NCBI RefSeq assembly: GCF_900764565.1
Contig: NZ_CAAFOM010000175.1
Location: 1 to 18,057, forward strand
Reading direction: 5' to 3'
DNA length: 18,057 nt
From: an uncultured Catenibacterium sp.
Lineage (GTDB): Bacteria; Bacillota_I; Bacilli_A; Erysipelotrichales; Coprobacillaceae
Shown piece by piece: positions 1 through 5,921 of this stretch (positions are counted from its first letter, which is position 1; each line of letters opens with the position of its first letter). The notes below the pieces were generated by a model that was not told where the DNA came from, did no database searches, and was given only the letters and a program-made list of their open reading frames with translations. The position numbers and the translations under genes are program-made.

Positions 1-14
1 GATCCTTACCTTTT
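1..14. terminator. Truncated terminator-like hairpin arm at window edge
   Basis: Bases 2-14 (ATCCTTACCTTTT) are identical to the right arm of the complete hairpin at 321-352. The left arm would lie outside the window, so this is probably the 3' half of a second copy of the same terminator stem. It sits downstream of the tiny minus-strand reading frame at 47-141 and could end that transcript. The identity of the bases is seen directly; the function is inferred. Confidence 0.4.
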
Positions 15-46
15 CTAACTTTTAGAGTGGTTTAACACTAGGCTAG

Positions 47-141
47 CTATCGCTTAAATCTTTTGTCTAACCATTTGCATATGTAATAAACTAATACACC
101 TGCCACGACAGATACTACTAAATTTGAGAACAACTGACATC
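47..141 (-). pseudogene. Small hydrophobic peptide, type I toxin-like, reading frame apparently broken
   Basis: The minus strand from 121 to 47 encodes a hydrophobic segment followed by a basic tail (LVVSVVAGVLVYYICKW, then LDKRFKR) and a TAG stop at 47-49. This is the layout of short single-span membrane peptides such as type I toxins and holin-like peptides. A near-perfect Shine-Dalgarno sequence (AAAGGAGGTG, about 142-151) precedes it, but neither well-placed start reaches this frame. ATG at 139-141 gives MSVVLKF and then a stop; TTG at 132-134 runs in the third frame. One T fewer (TTG start) or one T more (ATG start) in the T4 run at 120-123 would restore an intact peptide of about 28-31 residues. 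An ATT start at 122-124 is a weaker alternative. It could be a decayed copy, a shifted or oddly started gene, or a sequence error. Confidence 0.45.
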
Positions 142-143
142 AC

Positions 144-179
144 CTCCTTTCAGGGAGGACGATAACAAAGATATTATAT
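144..179 (-). promoter_or_regulatory. Promoter and SD-sequestering hairpin for the small peptide
   Basis: On the minus strand a perfect -10 (TATAAT) lies at 174-179 with no strong -35. Shortly after the expected transcript start, CCTCC (155-159 complement) can pair with GGAGG (144-148 complement) across a 6-base loop. The ribosome binding site would then be buried at the 5' end of the RNA. Hairpins hiding the Shine-Dalgarno sequence are typical of type I toxin mRNAs. The pairing is seen; the regulatory meaning is inferred. Confidence 0.5.
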
Positions 180-320
180 CATTGTTAAAAGGCAGAATGT
201 TAAACAAACTCTGTAGGAATTTTGGTATTTATGAAGATATATGTAGAAATGTGATTAGACCTTCTAAAGAGGAATATCATCGTAATTCACGTGCAAATCA
301 GAAAACAATTGCATCAAACG
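180..320. other. Gap with no confident gene
   Basis: A plus-strand frame is open from about 125 through this stretch (from 182 it reads LLKGRMLNKLCRN...), but it has no ribosome binding site, no recognisable domain, and runs through the hairpin at 321-352 into the antisense of the next gene. It may be the remnant of an older gene or chance. Nothing else was recognised here apart from the upstream part of the minus-strand promoter. Confidence 0.3.
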
Positions 321-352
321 AAAAGGTAAGGATCTGCCAATCCTTACCTTTT
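321..352. terminator. Bidirectional rho-independent terminator
   Basis: Perfect 13-bp arms, AAAAGGTAAGGAT (321-333) and ATCCTTACCTTTT (340-352), flank a 6-base loop, with T-rich sequence on both outer sides. It lies 4 bases past the stop of the minus-strand RpiR gene and should end that transcript; it could also work on the plus strand. Confidence 0.85.
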
Positions 353-356
353 AATG

Positions 357-1148
357 TTATTCAAGTTCTTTCAGCATTTTCGCATATTCTATACATATTG
401 TATCTGCAATCGCTGTGAGTGAATAAGGGTGAGTTGCATAATCACCTCTACTGTCATAGCGTATATATTGATCTATAAAAGGATAGTCTAATTCTTTATT
501 AGAGGTAATTAGACATATCTTAGGCTTCTTACTTTGCTTTTTAAATGGCTTTGCACGTGGGAAAATACGATCAAAATAAGTACCAGAATCAGAGAATAAG
601 ATAATTAATGTCTTCTCATCTGCATTTGTAATATATTCAGCCTGGTCAGCTACTTTAATGGCAGTAAATACAGGTTTAGCGCTTGTCTGTAAATCATATT
701 GCAAGTTCAATGCGACATTTTCAGAATGCATATAACCAAAAGCAGCCACCTTCTGATACTCATAAATATCATCGACTAAATCTATAATATCATCTTCAAT
801 ACTACTCTTTTCTAACATTTCTAGATTCTCAATCACACTTCTTACATAAGAAGTAAAAATAGAATCTTCATTACGTCCTTCATAGTTGAACTTATTAGAA
901 AGTTTAATTTTTTCAACTGAAAACTTCGCAATCTGATTCTTTAACTGGTTAAAATCCCTTAAACCAATATCCCTGCAGAATCTAGAAATACTAGAATTAG
1001 ACACATAACACGCCTTTGCAAGTTCAGTTAGAGTATAGTCTTCTAAATCATGAATATTCTCTATCATGAATTTCGCAATCTTATAATTATTAGAACCTTT
1101 AGGTTCACCATTAAGTGTAGATAATAAGATAATAACTAAGTTAAACAT
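357..1148 (-). CDS. RpiR/MurR-family transcriptional regulator
   Basis: This 263-residue protein has the two-domain plan of RpiR-family sugar-phosphate sensors. The N-terminal helix-turn-helix (about residues 20-80) includes YTLTELAKACYVSNSSISRFCRDIG, split here as LTELAKACYVS and NSSISRFCRDIG. A C-terminal SIS domain (about 105-250) usually binds a phosphorylated sugar; the segment LIILFSDSGTYFD matches the SIS phosphosugar loop region. The ATG at 1146-1148 has a modest GGTGAG ribosome site. The gene stands alone, followed by a terminator and preceded by a palindromic promoter, so autoregulation is likely. The nearby YieK-like enzyme and cellobiose-type PTS gene are plausible targets. The family call is secure; the ligand is unknown. 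Confidence 0.92.
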   Translation of the reverse strand: MFNLVIILLSTLNGEPKGSNNYKIAKFMIENIHDLEDYTLTELAKACYVSNSSISRFCRDIGLRDFNQLKNQIAKFSVEKIKLSNKFNYEGRNEDSIFTSYVRSVIENLEMLEKSSIEDDIIDLVDDIYEYQKVAAFGYMHSENVALNLQYDLQTSAKPVFTAIKVADQAEYITNADEKTLIILFSDSGTYFDRIFPRAKPFKKQSKKPKICLITSNKELDYPFIDQYIRYDSRGDYATHPYSLTAIADTICIEYAKMLKELE

Positions 1149-1162
1149 GTACTCACCGTCCT

Positions 1163-1187
1163 TGGTATAATATGCCTTATTATACCA
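1163..1187 (-). promoter_or_regulatory. Palindromic promoter/operator of the RpiR gene
   Basis: Two perfect 10-bp arms, TGGTATAATA (1163-1172) and TATTATACCA (1178-1187), are separated by TGCCT. Each arm is itself an extended -10 element (TG-n-TATAAT) on its own strand, so the site is both a promoter and a strong dyad. It lies 15 bases upstream of the RpiR start codon. It may be an autoregulatory operator. Without a T-tract it is unlikely to be a terminator. Confidence 0.65.
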
Positions 1188-1199
1188 TAGGACAGTTAT

Positions 1200-1745
1200 T
1201 TATTGTTTAACAACTTCAGTATGTGAAACTAAATCATGAAAACAACGTGTATCTTTCTGGAAATAAGCATATCCAATAGATACAAGTGTTAATGCATAAG
1301 CGACATAAGTCAAAGGATTCACAATAGAAGTGAATTGTAAAAGAGAAGCAATCTTTCTTAAATAAGCAGGAATAATAGTAATACCACCTTCAAGAAGAGT
1401 TGCACCGAGTAATTCTCTTAACATCATATTTTTCATATTCACATCTTTATGATCATGATCAATGACCTTGATCTTACATATTTTCTTACCTGGAGTCTGT
1501 CCTTTCCAGATATAAAGAGGAATCAAAACATAATAGATAAATCCAATTCCAATCGCAATTAAACATACAATAAGAGCTGTATTCAAGCCATAAGAAGTTA
1601 ACTCAAACATCTCTGGTTTAAACTGACTATCTTTTCTTAAAAAGAATGTGATAGGAATAGAAGCTAGCATATTAGTAATATACCAGTCAATTAGTAATGC
1701 GACTGTTCTTCTTAATCTTAATTCTACAATATCCATCTTACTCAT
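1200..1745 (-). CDS. RDD family membrane protein
   Basis: A 181-residue integral membrane protein of the RDD family (function mostly unknown; transport and ion-stress roles have been proposed for some members). The N-terminus carries the family's R..A..D pattern as RRTVALLIDWYI (about residues 12-23). Hydrophobic segments lie at about 14-37, 55-82 and 145-165. The diagnostic loop before the last helices is GQTPGKKICKIKVID. I chose the ATG at 1743-1745 because AGGAGGT sits 7 bases upstream; a longer frame starting at 1808 would run through the promoter. The gene is followed directly by the RpiR promoter region and shows no terminator of its own. Confidence 0.85.
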   Translation of the reverse strand: MSKMDIVELRLRRTVALLIDWYITNMLASIPITFFLRKDSQFKPEMFELTSYGLNTALIVCLIAIGIGFIYYVLIPLYIWKGQTPGKKICKIKVIDHDHKDVNMKNMMLRELLGATLLEGGITIIPAYLRKIASLLQFTSIVNPLTYVAYALTLVSIGYAYFQKDTRCFHDLVSHTEVVKQ

Positions 1746-1768
1746 AAGTAGTACCTCCTGTTTATTCA

Positions 1769-1826
1769 AGTATATCAATTCATTTTTTATCAGTAATCTT
1801 GTTTCCAATTCTTGGAAAACCTTTCC
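1769..1826 (-). promoter_or_regulatory. Promoter of the RDD gene with a TTTCCAA/TTGGAAA palindrome
   Basis: On the minus strand, TATACT (1769-1774) and TTACTG (1791-1796) form a -10/-35 pair with a 16-bp spacer. Immediately upstream is a perfect dyad, TTTCCAA (1802-1808) and TTGGAAA (1812-1818) around TTC, followed by another TTTCC (1822-1826). The half-site is the same TGGAAA motif that is repeated in front of the PTS gene at 2870. A position upstream of -35 would suit an activator, although this is inferred. Confidence 0.55.
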
Positions 1827-1831
1827 GAGAT

Positions 1832-1859
1832 AAAAAAAGAAAGTTCCGAAGAACTTTCT
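1832..1859 (-). terminator. Rho-independent terminator of the YieK-like gene
   Basis: Read on the minus strand, 9-bp arms AGAAAGTTC and GAACTTTCT close a stable TTCG tetraloop, followed by a run of T (complement of 1832-1838). It begins 8 bases past the stop of the gene at 1868-2590. Confidence 0.93.
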
Positions 1860-1867
1860 ATAAAGAC

Positions 1868-2590
1868 TTATAGTCTTTTGTAATCGTCCATGTTTAATTC
1901 AGAAGCTGCATCTTTATCACAGATCAATGTCATATTAGGATGAAGCTTTAAAACAGTAGATGGTAATTCATCTGTAATAGTTGAATCAAGAACCTGTTTT
2001 AAGATACCTGCTTTTTCCTTACCATTTACAATCATCACTAAGTGTTTAACCTTCATTAAGCTCTTAGGACCCATTGTAAGACTGAATGGAAGATTTTCTC
2101 TCTTTGGATAATCAGGGTTTGCTTTATTCTTAGTAGCACGATCCATTGCGTAAGAATATGAATCCATTGGTGTACATCTAGGGCAGTTACTACAGAAATG
2201 ACCATCATAACCAAGACCGATAACCATGACATCAATTCCACCTGCACGGCTGATTTCTTCATCATATGTTTCCCAGTTTTCCATAGTCATATCATGAATT
2301 CTTTCTTCTGGAATATTTGCTTCTTCGAAGAATAATTTCTGCATTTCTTCCCAGTTAGGACCATAAGGCTTACCATCCATATATGGTGCTTCATCGAATA
2401 AATAATATTCGATATCCTTGAACTTTTCCTGATCTCTCACTTCTGGAGCTAACATCTTGTAAAGTTCAATAGGACTTCTACCTGATGTAAGAGAAATATT
2501 CACTCTCTTATCCTGCATCATAGCACCAAGTAAGATGTGTAATGCACTTTCACTCATTTTCTGAGTGTTTTCTTCAACGATTAATTTCAT
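1868..2590 (-). CDS. YieK-like glucosamine-6-P deaminase/6-phosphogluconolactonase family protein
   Basis: A 240-residue protein of the NagB/SOL fold. From memory it resembles E. coli YieK along its full length: start MKLIVEENTQKMS, segment GLGYDGHFC (residues 125-133), TMGPKSLM (172-179) and a closing LHPNMTLICDKDAA. NagB equivalents of the active-site residues are Asp66 in FDEAPY, Asp129 and His131. The Glu that follows in true NagB (in the NEP motif) is replaced: here the stretch reads SNCPRCT. This argues against calling it plain nagB. The substrate is probably an amino- or other sugar phosphate. It has its own promoter and terminator and diverges from the PTS EIIC gene. AGGAGG precedes the ATG. 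Confidence 0.82.
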   Translation of the reverse strand: MKLIVEENTQKMSESALHILLGAMMQDKRVNISLTSGRSPIELYKMLAPEVRDQEKFKDIEYYLFDEAPYMDGKPYGPNWEEMQKLFFEEANIPEERIHDMTMENWETYDEEISRAGGIDVMVIGLGYDGHFCSNCPRCTPMDSYSYAMDRATKNKANPDYPKRENLPFSLTMGPKSLMKVKHLVMIVNGKEKAGILKQVLDSTITDELPSTVLKLHPNMTLICDKDAASELNMDDYKRL

Positions 2591-2639
2591 AACAAATTCC
2601 TCCTGTATTTCACAAGAAGATAAAACTCACACAATTCAC

Positions 2640-2667
2640 ATTATAAGTATTAAACTCTTTCTGTCAA
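2640..2667 (-). promoter_or_regulatory. Sigma-A-type promoter of the YieK-like gene
   Basis: On the minus strand a consensus -35 TTGACA (2662-2667) and a consensus -10 TATAAT (2640-2645) are separated by 16 bp, about 50 bases before the start codon. Confidence 0.85.
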
Positions 2668-2751
2668 CCCATAAAAAATTAAAATTATAAAGCATATATC
2701 AATGTAATTTGGATTGTGTATTATACTTATATGAAGTTATTTCACAAGTGA

Positions 2752-2842
2752 TTTCCATGATTTGGAAAGTTCTTCTATCATGTGGAAAGGTGTTTTATAT
2801 ATTGGAAAATACAAGATTTTTTTTACTTTTCCAAGATATAAT
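2752..2842 (+). promoter_or_regulatory. PTS promoter with a phased TGGAAA operator array
   Basis: A -10 TATAAT lies at 2837-2842, 27 bases before the EIIC start, with no good -35. Upstream, TGGAAA-type half-sites start at 2763, 2783 (GTGGAAA core) and 2803, exactly 20 bp apart. Inverted copies are TTTCCA at 2752-2757 and TTTTCCAA at 2827-2834. They pair as dyads: TTTCCA/TGGAAA at 2752-2768 and TTGGAAAA/TTTTCCAA at 2802-2834. The weak -35 together with the phased sites suggests control by a DNA-binding regulator, perhaps the RpiR protein encoded at 357-1148; this is inferred. Confidence 0.65.
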
Positions 2843-2869
2843 GTATCCAACGAGAAGGGAGGACTCGAC

Positions 2870-4231
2870 ATGAACTTCATGGAAAAATTTAATGAACTTG
2901 CGAACCGCACATTAGTGCCTGTTGCAGACAAGTTAGCTAACCAAAGACATCTTGCTGCAATTCGTGATGGAATGGTTGTTGCTATTCCACTATCAATCCT
3001 TGGAGGTGCTTGCTTAATCGTATCAACACCACCATTTAAACCTGAAACTCTACCAAACTGGGGTTTCATCACTACCATGCTTACAGGCTGGTACAACTGG
3101 GCTCAGGCCAATAAAGCTGCATTATTATTGCCTTACAATATGACAATGGCTTTAATGGGATTATTTATCGCGTTCTCTATTTCTTATCATTTAGCTAAGA
3201 AATACAAAATGCCAAGCTTAAATGCAGCTGTTGTTTCTACTGCAGTATTCTTAATCGTATCTGCACCAACTACTTCTGCTGTCCCAGCTAATCTCATTAC
3301 TGATGGTAAATCAGCGACTGATCTACTTGCACTTGCAGGAAGTTATCTACCAACAACTTACCTGGATGCAAAGGGTATCTTCACAGCTATCATCGTTTCT
3401 ATCGGATGTGTAGAAATCATGAACTTCTTATTTAAGAAGAATGTTCGTATTAAGATGCCTGAAGGTGTTCCACCAGCAATCAGTTCTTCATTTGATGCTA
3501 TCTTACCACTCTTTATCTGTGTAATCGTATTCTATGCATTATCATTATTTGTACAGAACATCAGTGGTCAGTTATTACCAAGCATGATCATGACAGTACT
3601 TGCACCTGCAGTATCTGGTCTAGATTCATTAGTAGGTATCTGTTTAATTACTATTATTGCTCAGACATTCTGGTTCTTTGGTTTACATGGTGCAAGTATC
3701 ACTCAGCCAATCAGATTACCATTCATGCAGATGTATTTAATTACTAATATCGCAGCATACAGTGCTAATAAACCATTAGTACACTTCTTCACACAGCCAT
3801 TCTGGTCATATGTTATCGCATTAGGTGGCGGAGGTGCTACTTTAGGATTATGTATTCTATTGGTTAGATCAAAATCTGTTGAATTACGTACTTTAGGTAA
3901 ACTTTCAATTGGTCCAGCTATCTTCAATATCAATGAACCAATCATCTTTGGTTTACCAATGGTATTAAACCCAATTATGATGATTCCATTTATCTTTGTA
4001 CCAGTTGTTAACTCAATTATTGCTTATACATGTATGGCATTACACATCGTTGGAAAGGGTGTTATTGAAACACCATGGACTACACCAGCTCCACTTGGTG
4101 CTGCATTAGGATGTATGGATATTAAAGCCGGTATCATGGTAATAGGGCTAATCATTCTAGATATGGCACTTTACTATCCATTCGTTAAATTATTAGAAAA
4201 ACAAAAGTTAGAAGAAGAAAATTCAAAATAA
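2870..4231 (+). CDS. PTS EIIC, lactose/cellobiose family
   Basis: A 453-residue multi-span permease of the Lac/cellobiose PTS family (CelB-like). The N-terminus NRTLVPVADKLANQRHLAAI and the following DGMVVAIPLSILGG are typical of this family, as are the central HGASITQPIRLPFMQM and INEPIIFGLPMVLNP (the conserved NEP-type motif). The start is ATG 2870-2872 with AGGGAGG 7 bases upstream; a frame open from 2762 includes promoter DNA and is not the true N-terminus. The length matches complete EIICs. No EIIA or EIIB gene lies beside it, so it must borrow these from elsewhere. The likely substrate is a beta-glucoside or chitobiose-type disaccharide, not resolved by sequence. A terminator follows. 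Confidence 0.9.
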   Translation: MNFMEKFNELANRTLVPVADKLANQRHLAAIRDGMVVAIPLSILGGACLIVSTPPFKPETLPNWGFITTMLTGWYNWAQANKAALLLPYNMTMALMGLFIAFSISYHLAKKYKMPSLNAAVVSTAVFLIVSAPTTSAVPANLITDGKSATDLLALAGSYLPTTYLDAKGIFTAIIVSIGCVEIMNFLFKKNVRIKMPEGVPPAISSSFDAILPLFICVIVFYALSLFVQNISGQLLPSMIMTVLAPAVSGLDSLVGICLITIIAQTFWFFGLHGASITQPIRLPFMQMYLITNIAAYSANKPLVHFFTQPFWSYVIALGGGGATLGLCILLVRSKSVELRTLGKLSIGPAIFNINEPIIFGLPMVLNPIMMIPFIFVPVVNSIIAYTCMALHIVGKGVIETPWTTPAPLGAALGCMDIKAGIMVIGLIILDMALYYPFVKLLEKQKLEEENSK

Positions 4232-4290
4232 TTAAAACAAGAAATAAAACTCACACACACTAAAATTGAATATCCTTAAATCTTTTGTGC

Positions 4291-4318
4291 AAGACTGCTA
4301 CCCCACAGCAGTCTTTTT
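4291..4318 (+). terminator. Rho-independent terminator after PTS EIIC
   Basis: Perfect 9-bp arms AAGACTGCT (4291-4299) and AGCAGTCTT (4307-4315) around ACCCCAC, followed by a T-tract. It separates the PTS gene from the desulfidase gene. Confidence 0.92.
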
Positions 4319-4331
4319 AATTTCTGATAAA

Positions 4332-4354
4332 CCTTGTATACTGTAAACAAGGAG
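4332..4354 (+). promoter_or_regulatory. Promoter, inverted repeat and RBS of the desulfidase gene
   Basis: A -10-like TATACT (about 4337-4342) sits inside an inverted repeat CCTTGT (4332-4337)/ACAAGG (4347-4352). The right arm overlaps the ribosome binding site AAGGAG. In RNA the repeat could partly hide the site; in DNA it could be an operator. No convincing -35 was seen. Confidence 0.4.
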
Positions 4355-4360
4355 AATTAT

Positions 4361-5617
4361 ATGAGAAAAGAAGAACTAATAGATTTATTGAAGAAGGATG
4401 TAGTCCCTGCATTAGGATGTACAGAACCAGTTTGTGTCGCATTATGTGCAGCTTATGCATCTAAACAACTTACAGAACCAATTAGTAAAATAGAACTAGA
4501 TGTAAACAAAGGAATATATAAGAATGGAATGTCTGCAGGCATTCCACATTGTGGTCATGTAGGTTTAGAGTATGCAGCATCAATTGGTGCACTATTAAAG
4601 AATCCAGAAAAACAGCTGACTTTATTTGAGGATATAGAACCTGATACAATCACACATGCTGAATTATTAGTGCCCCATGTTTCTATCACGATTAATGATT
4701 CAGCATCTATTCATGTGAAATGTACTCTTTATACATCTAACGATACAGTGACATGTATAATCAAAGATGCACATACAAATATAGTTTATCTAGAAAAGAA
4801 TGGAGTTGTATTAGAAGAGAAAACAACTCAAGAAACAAATAATACTTCCACTGTGATTGATGAACTCAAAGAAATGAGACTATCAGAGATACGTTCTTTG
4901 GTAGACTCAATGACAGTGGATGAATTTCATTTCTTATTACAAGGGATAGACATGAATGAACAGCTATCAGCATATAAAGGAACAACACATCTCAGTGATT
5001 CATTTAACCATTCATTATTCTCTGAAGACTTATTCACTAGAATAATCAAGAAAGTCACTGCAGCTGCTGAAAATAGATTAGATGGTTGTCCACTTCCTGC
5101 AATGAGCAGTTCAGGTGCAGGCACTAAAGGATTAGTTGTCTTTATACCTGTTAATGAAGTGGCAGAAGAACTCTATGTATCACTAGAAAAGAAACTCAAA
5201 GCACTTGCACTTACACATCTCGTAAATAGATATATCAATGCGCATATAGGTAAATTATCTCCTATGTGTACATGTGTCATGGCATCTTCTACATCTGCTT
5301 CTGTAGGTATCGCTTATCTCTTAGATGGTACAAATGATCATATCAGTTATTGTATACGTAATATGACAGGGACTGTAACGGGAATGATCTGTGATGGTGG
5401 AAAAGTAGGTTGTGCATTAAAGGTGTCTACAGGTTCTACGGCTGCACTTATGTGTGCAACAACTGCAGTCAATAATGCAGTATTAAGAGAAAGCGATGGA
5501 ATTTGTGCAGCAACAGCTGAACAATGTATTCAAAATATGGCACGTATTGGGCAAAGTGGAATGAAAAAAGTAGATGAAGAAATCATCGCAATTATGAAAA
5601 GTAAAGAGTGTCAATAG
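4361..5617 (+). CDS. L-cysteine desulfidase / serine dehydratase alpha-type protein (CyuA/UPF0597 family)
   Basis: A 418-residue protein matching the UPF0597 family, whose E. coli member YhaM/CyuA is a cysteine desulfidase (cysteine to pyruvate, ammonia and sulfide, using an iron-sulfur cluster). Conserved landmarks are PALGCTEPV near residue 20, NGMSAGIPHCGHVGL near 60, LPAMSSSGAGTKG near 250, LSPMCTCVMASSTSASVG near 310 and MICDGGKVGCALKVSTGS near 350. The Cys residues in the GCTEP, PMCTC and MICDG motifs fit cluster ligands. I chose ATG 4361 because AAGGAG lies 6 bases upstream. It stands alone between a terminator and the leader of the mannose-family PTS operon. Function is by family; activity on serine rather than cysteine is possible. 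Confidence 0.85.
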   Translation: MRKEELIDLLKKDVVPALGCTEPVCVALCAAYASKQLTEPISKIELDVNKGIYKNGMSAGIPHCGHVGLEYAASIGALLKNPEKQLTLFEDIEPDTITHAELLVPHVSITINDSASIHVKCTLYTSNDTVTCIIKDAHTNIVYLEKNGVVLEEKTTQETNNTSTVIDELKEMRLSEIRSLVDSMTVDEFHFLLQGIDMNEQLSAYKGTTHLSDSFNHSLFSEDLFTRIIKKVTAAAENRLDGCPLPAMSSSGAGTKGLVVFIPVNEVAEELYVSLEKKLKALALTHLVNRYINAHIGKLSPMCTCVMASSTSASVGIAYLLDGTNDHISYCIRNMTGTVTGMICDGGKVGCALKVSTGSTAALMCATTAVNNAVLRESDGICAATAEQCIQNMARIGQSGMKKVDEEIIAIMKSKECQ

Positions 5618-5921
5618 TGAGAAGGTGGTCCCAGGATCATCTTTTTTACGTATAATGATCTATTTTTATAATCATAATGAATAAAACATATACTCCTGTT
5701 GAATTAAAATTATTCTCTATATATCGCAATAAATTGAATTTTGTAATGATACCATCACTATTTATGAACATTATAGTGGGATATTTCCCTTGTCTTTGAC
5801 ACCTATTCCAAGTGTTTGTGCCACGTCCCAGAAGGGGGCTGAAATATTGAAAGTGTTTACGGAGTTGAGTAAACTAGAACTCGTCAAAACAAATGAAAGC
5901 AATTTCAAGGAGGAAACAGAA
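5618..5921 (+). promoter_or_regulatory. Leader/promoter region of the mannose-family PTS operon
   Basis: This 304-base stretch holds no gene I can support. It contains a weak inverted repeat GATCAT/ATGATC near 5635-5661 (no convincing terminator), a TATAGT -10-like box (5772-5777), an inverted repeat CACTAT (5756-5761)/ATAGTG (5773-5778) with an 11-base spacer, a short dyad GGGA-TATT-TCCC (5778-5789), and a cre-like site at 5848-5861. The frame of EIIB stays open back to 5790 but lacks an RBS there. I saw no sigma-54 (-24/-12) promoter of the LevR type and no riboswitch class I can name. Confidence 0.5.
5848..5861 (+). promoter_or_regulatory. cre-like (CcpA/LacI-type) site
   Basis: TGAAAGTGTTTACG resembles the catabolite-responsive element consensus TGWNANCGNTNWCA with two departures. 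Its first 13 bases are identical to those of the site at 12214-12226 in front of the maltose operon. It lies about 60 bases upstream of the EIIB start. Confidence 0.5.

Noticed and set aside
120..126. Possible programmed -1 slippage (A AAT TTT in the TTG frame) for the toxin-like peptide
   Set aside because: A -1 shift from the TTG frame leads straight to a stop; the hydrophobic frame would need +1, for which no known stimulatory signal was seen. An indel or decay explains it better.
182..418. Plus-strand open frame of 78 codons
   Set aside because: It uses a TTG start without an RBS, crosses a strong bidirectional terminator and ends in the antisense of the RpiR gene; no domain is recognisable.
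1868..2590. Straight nagB assignment
   Set aside because: The catalytic Glu loop of NagB is replaced and the overall sequence matches the YieK branch better.
5790..5830. Possible sigma-54 (-24/-12) promoter, as in LevR-controlled mannose PTS operons
   Set aside because: The only GGCAC-like stretch is on the minus strand and lacks the GC at -12.
5790..5921. Longer EIIB N-terminus (44 extra residues)
   Set aside because: The extra part has no RBS, covers the cre-like site and does not resemble the family; the strong RBS sits before ATG 5922.
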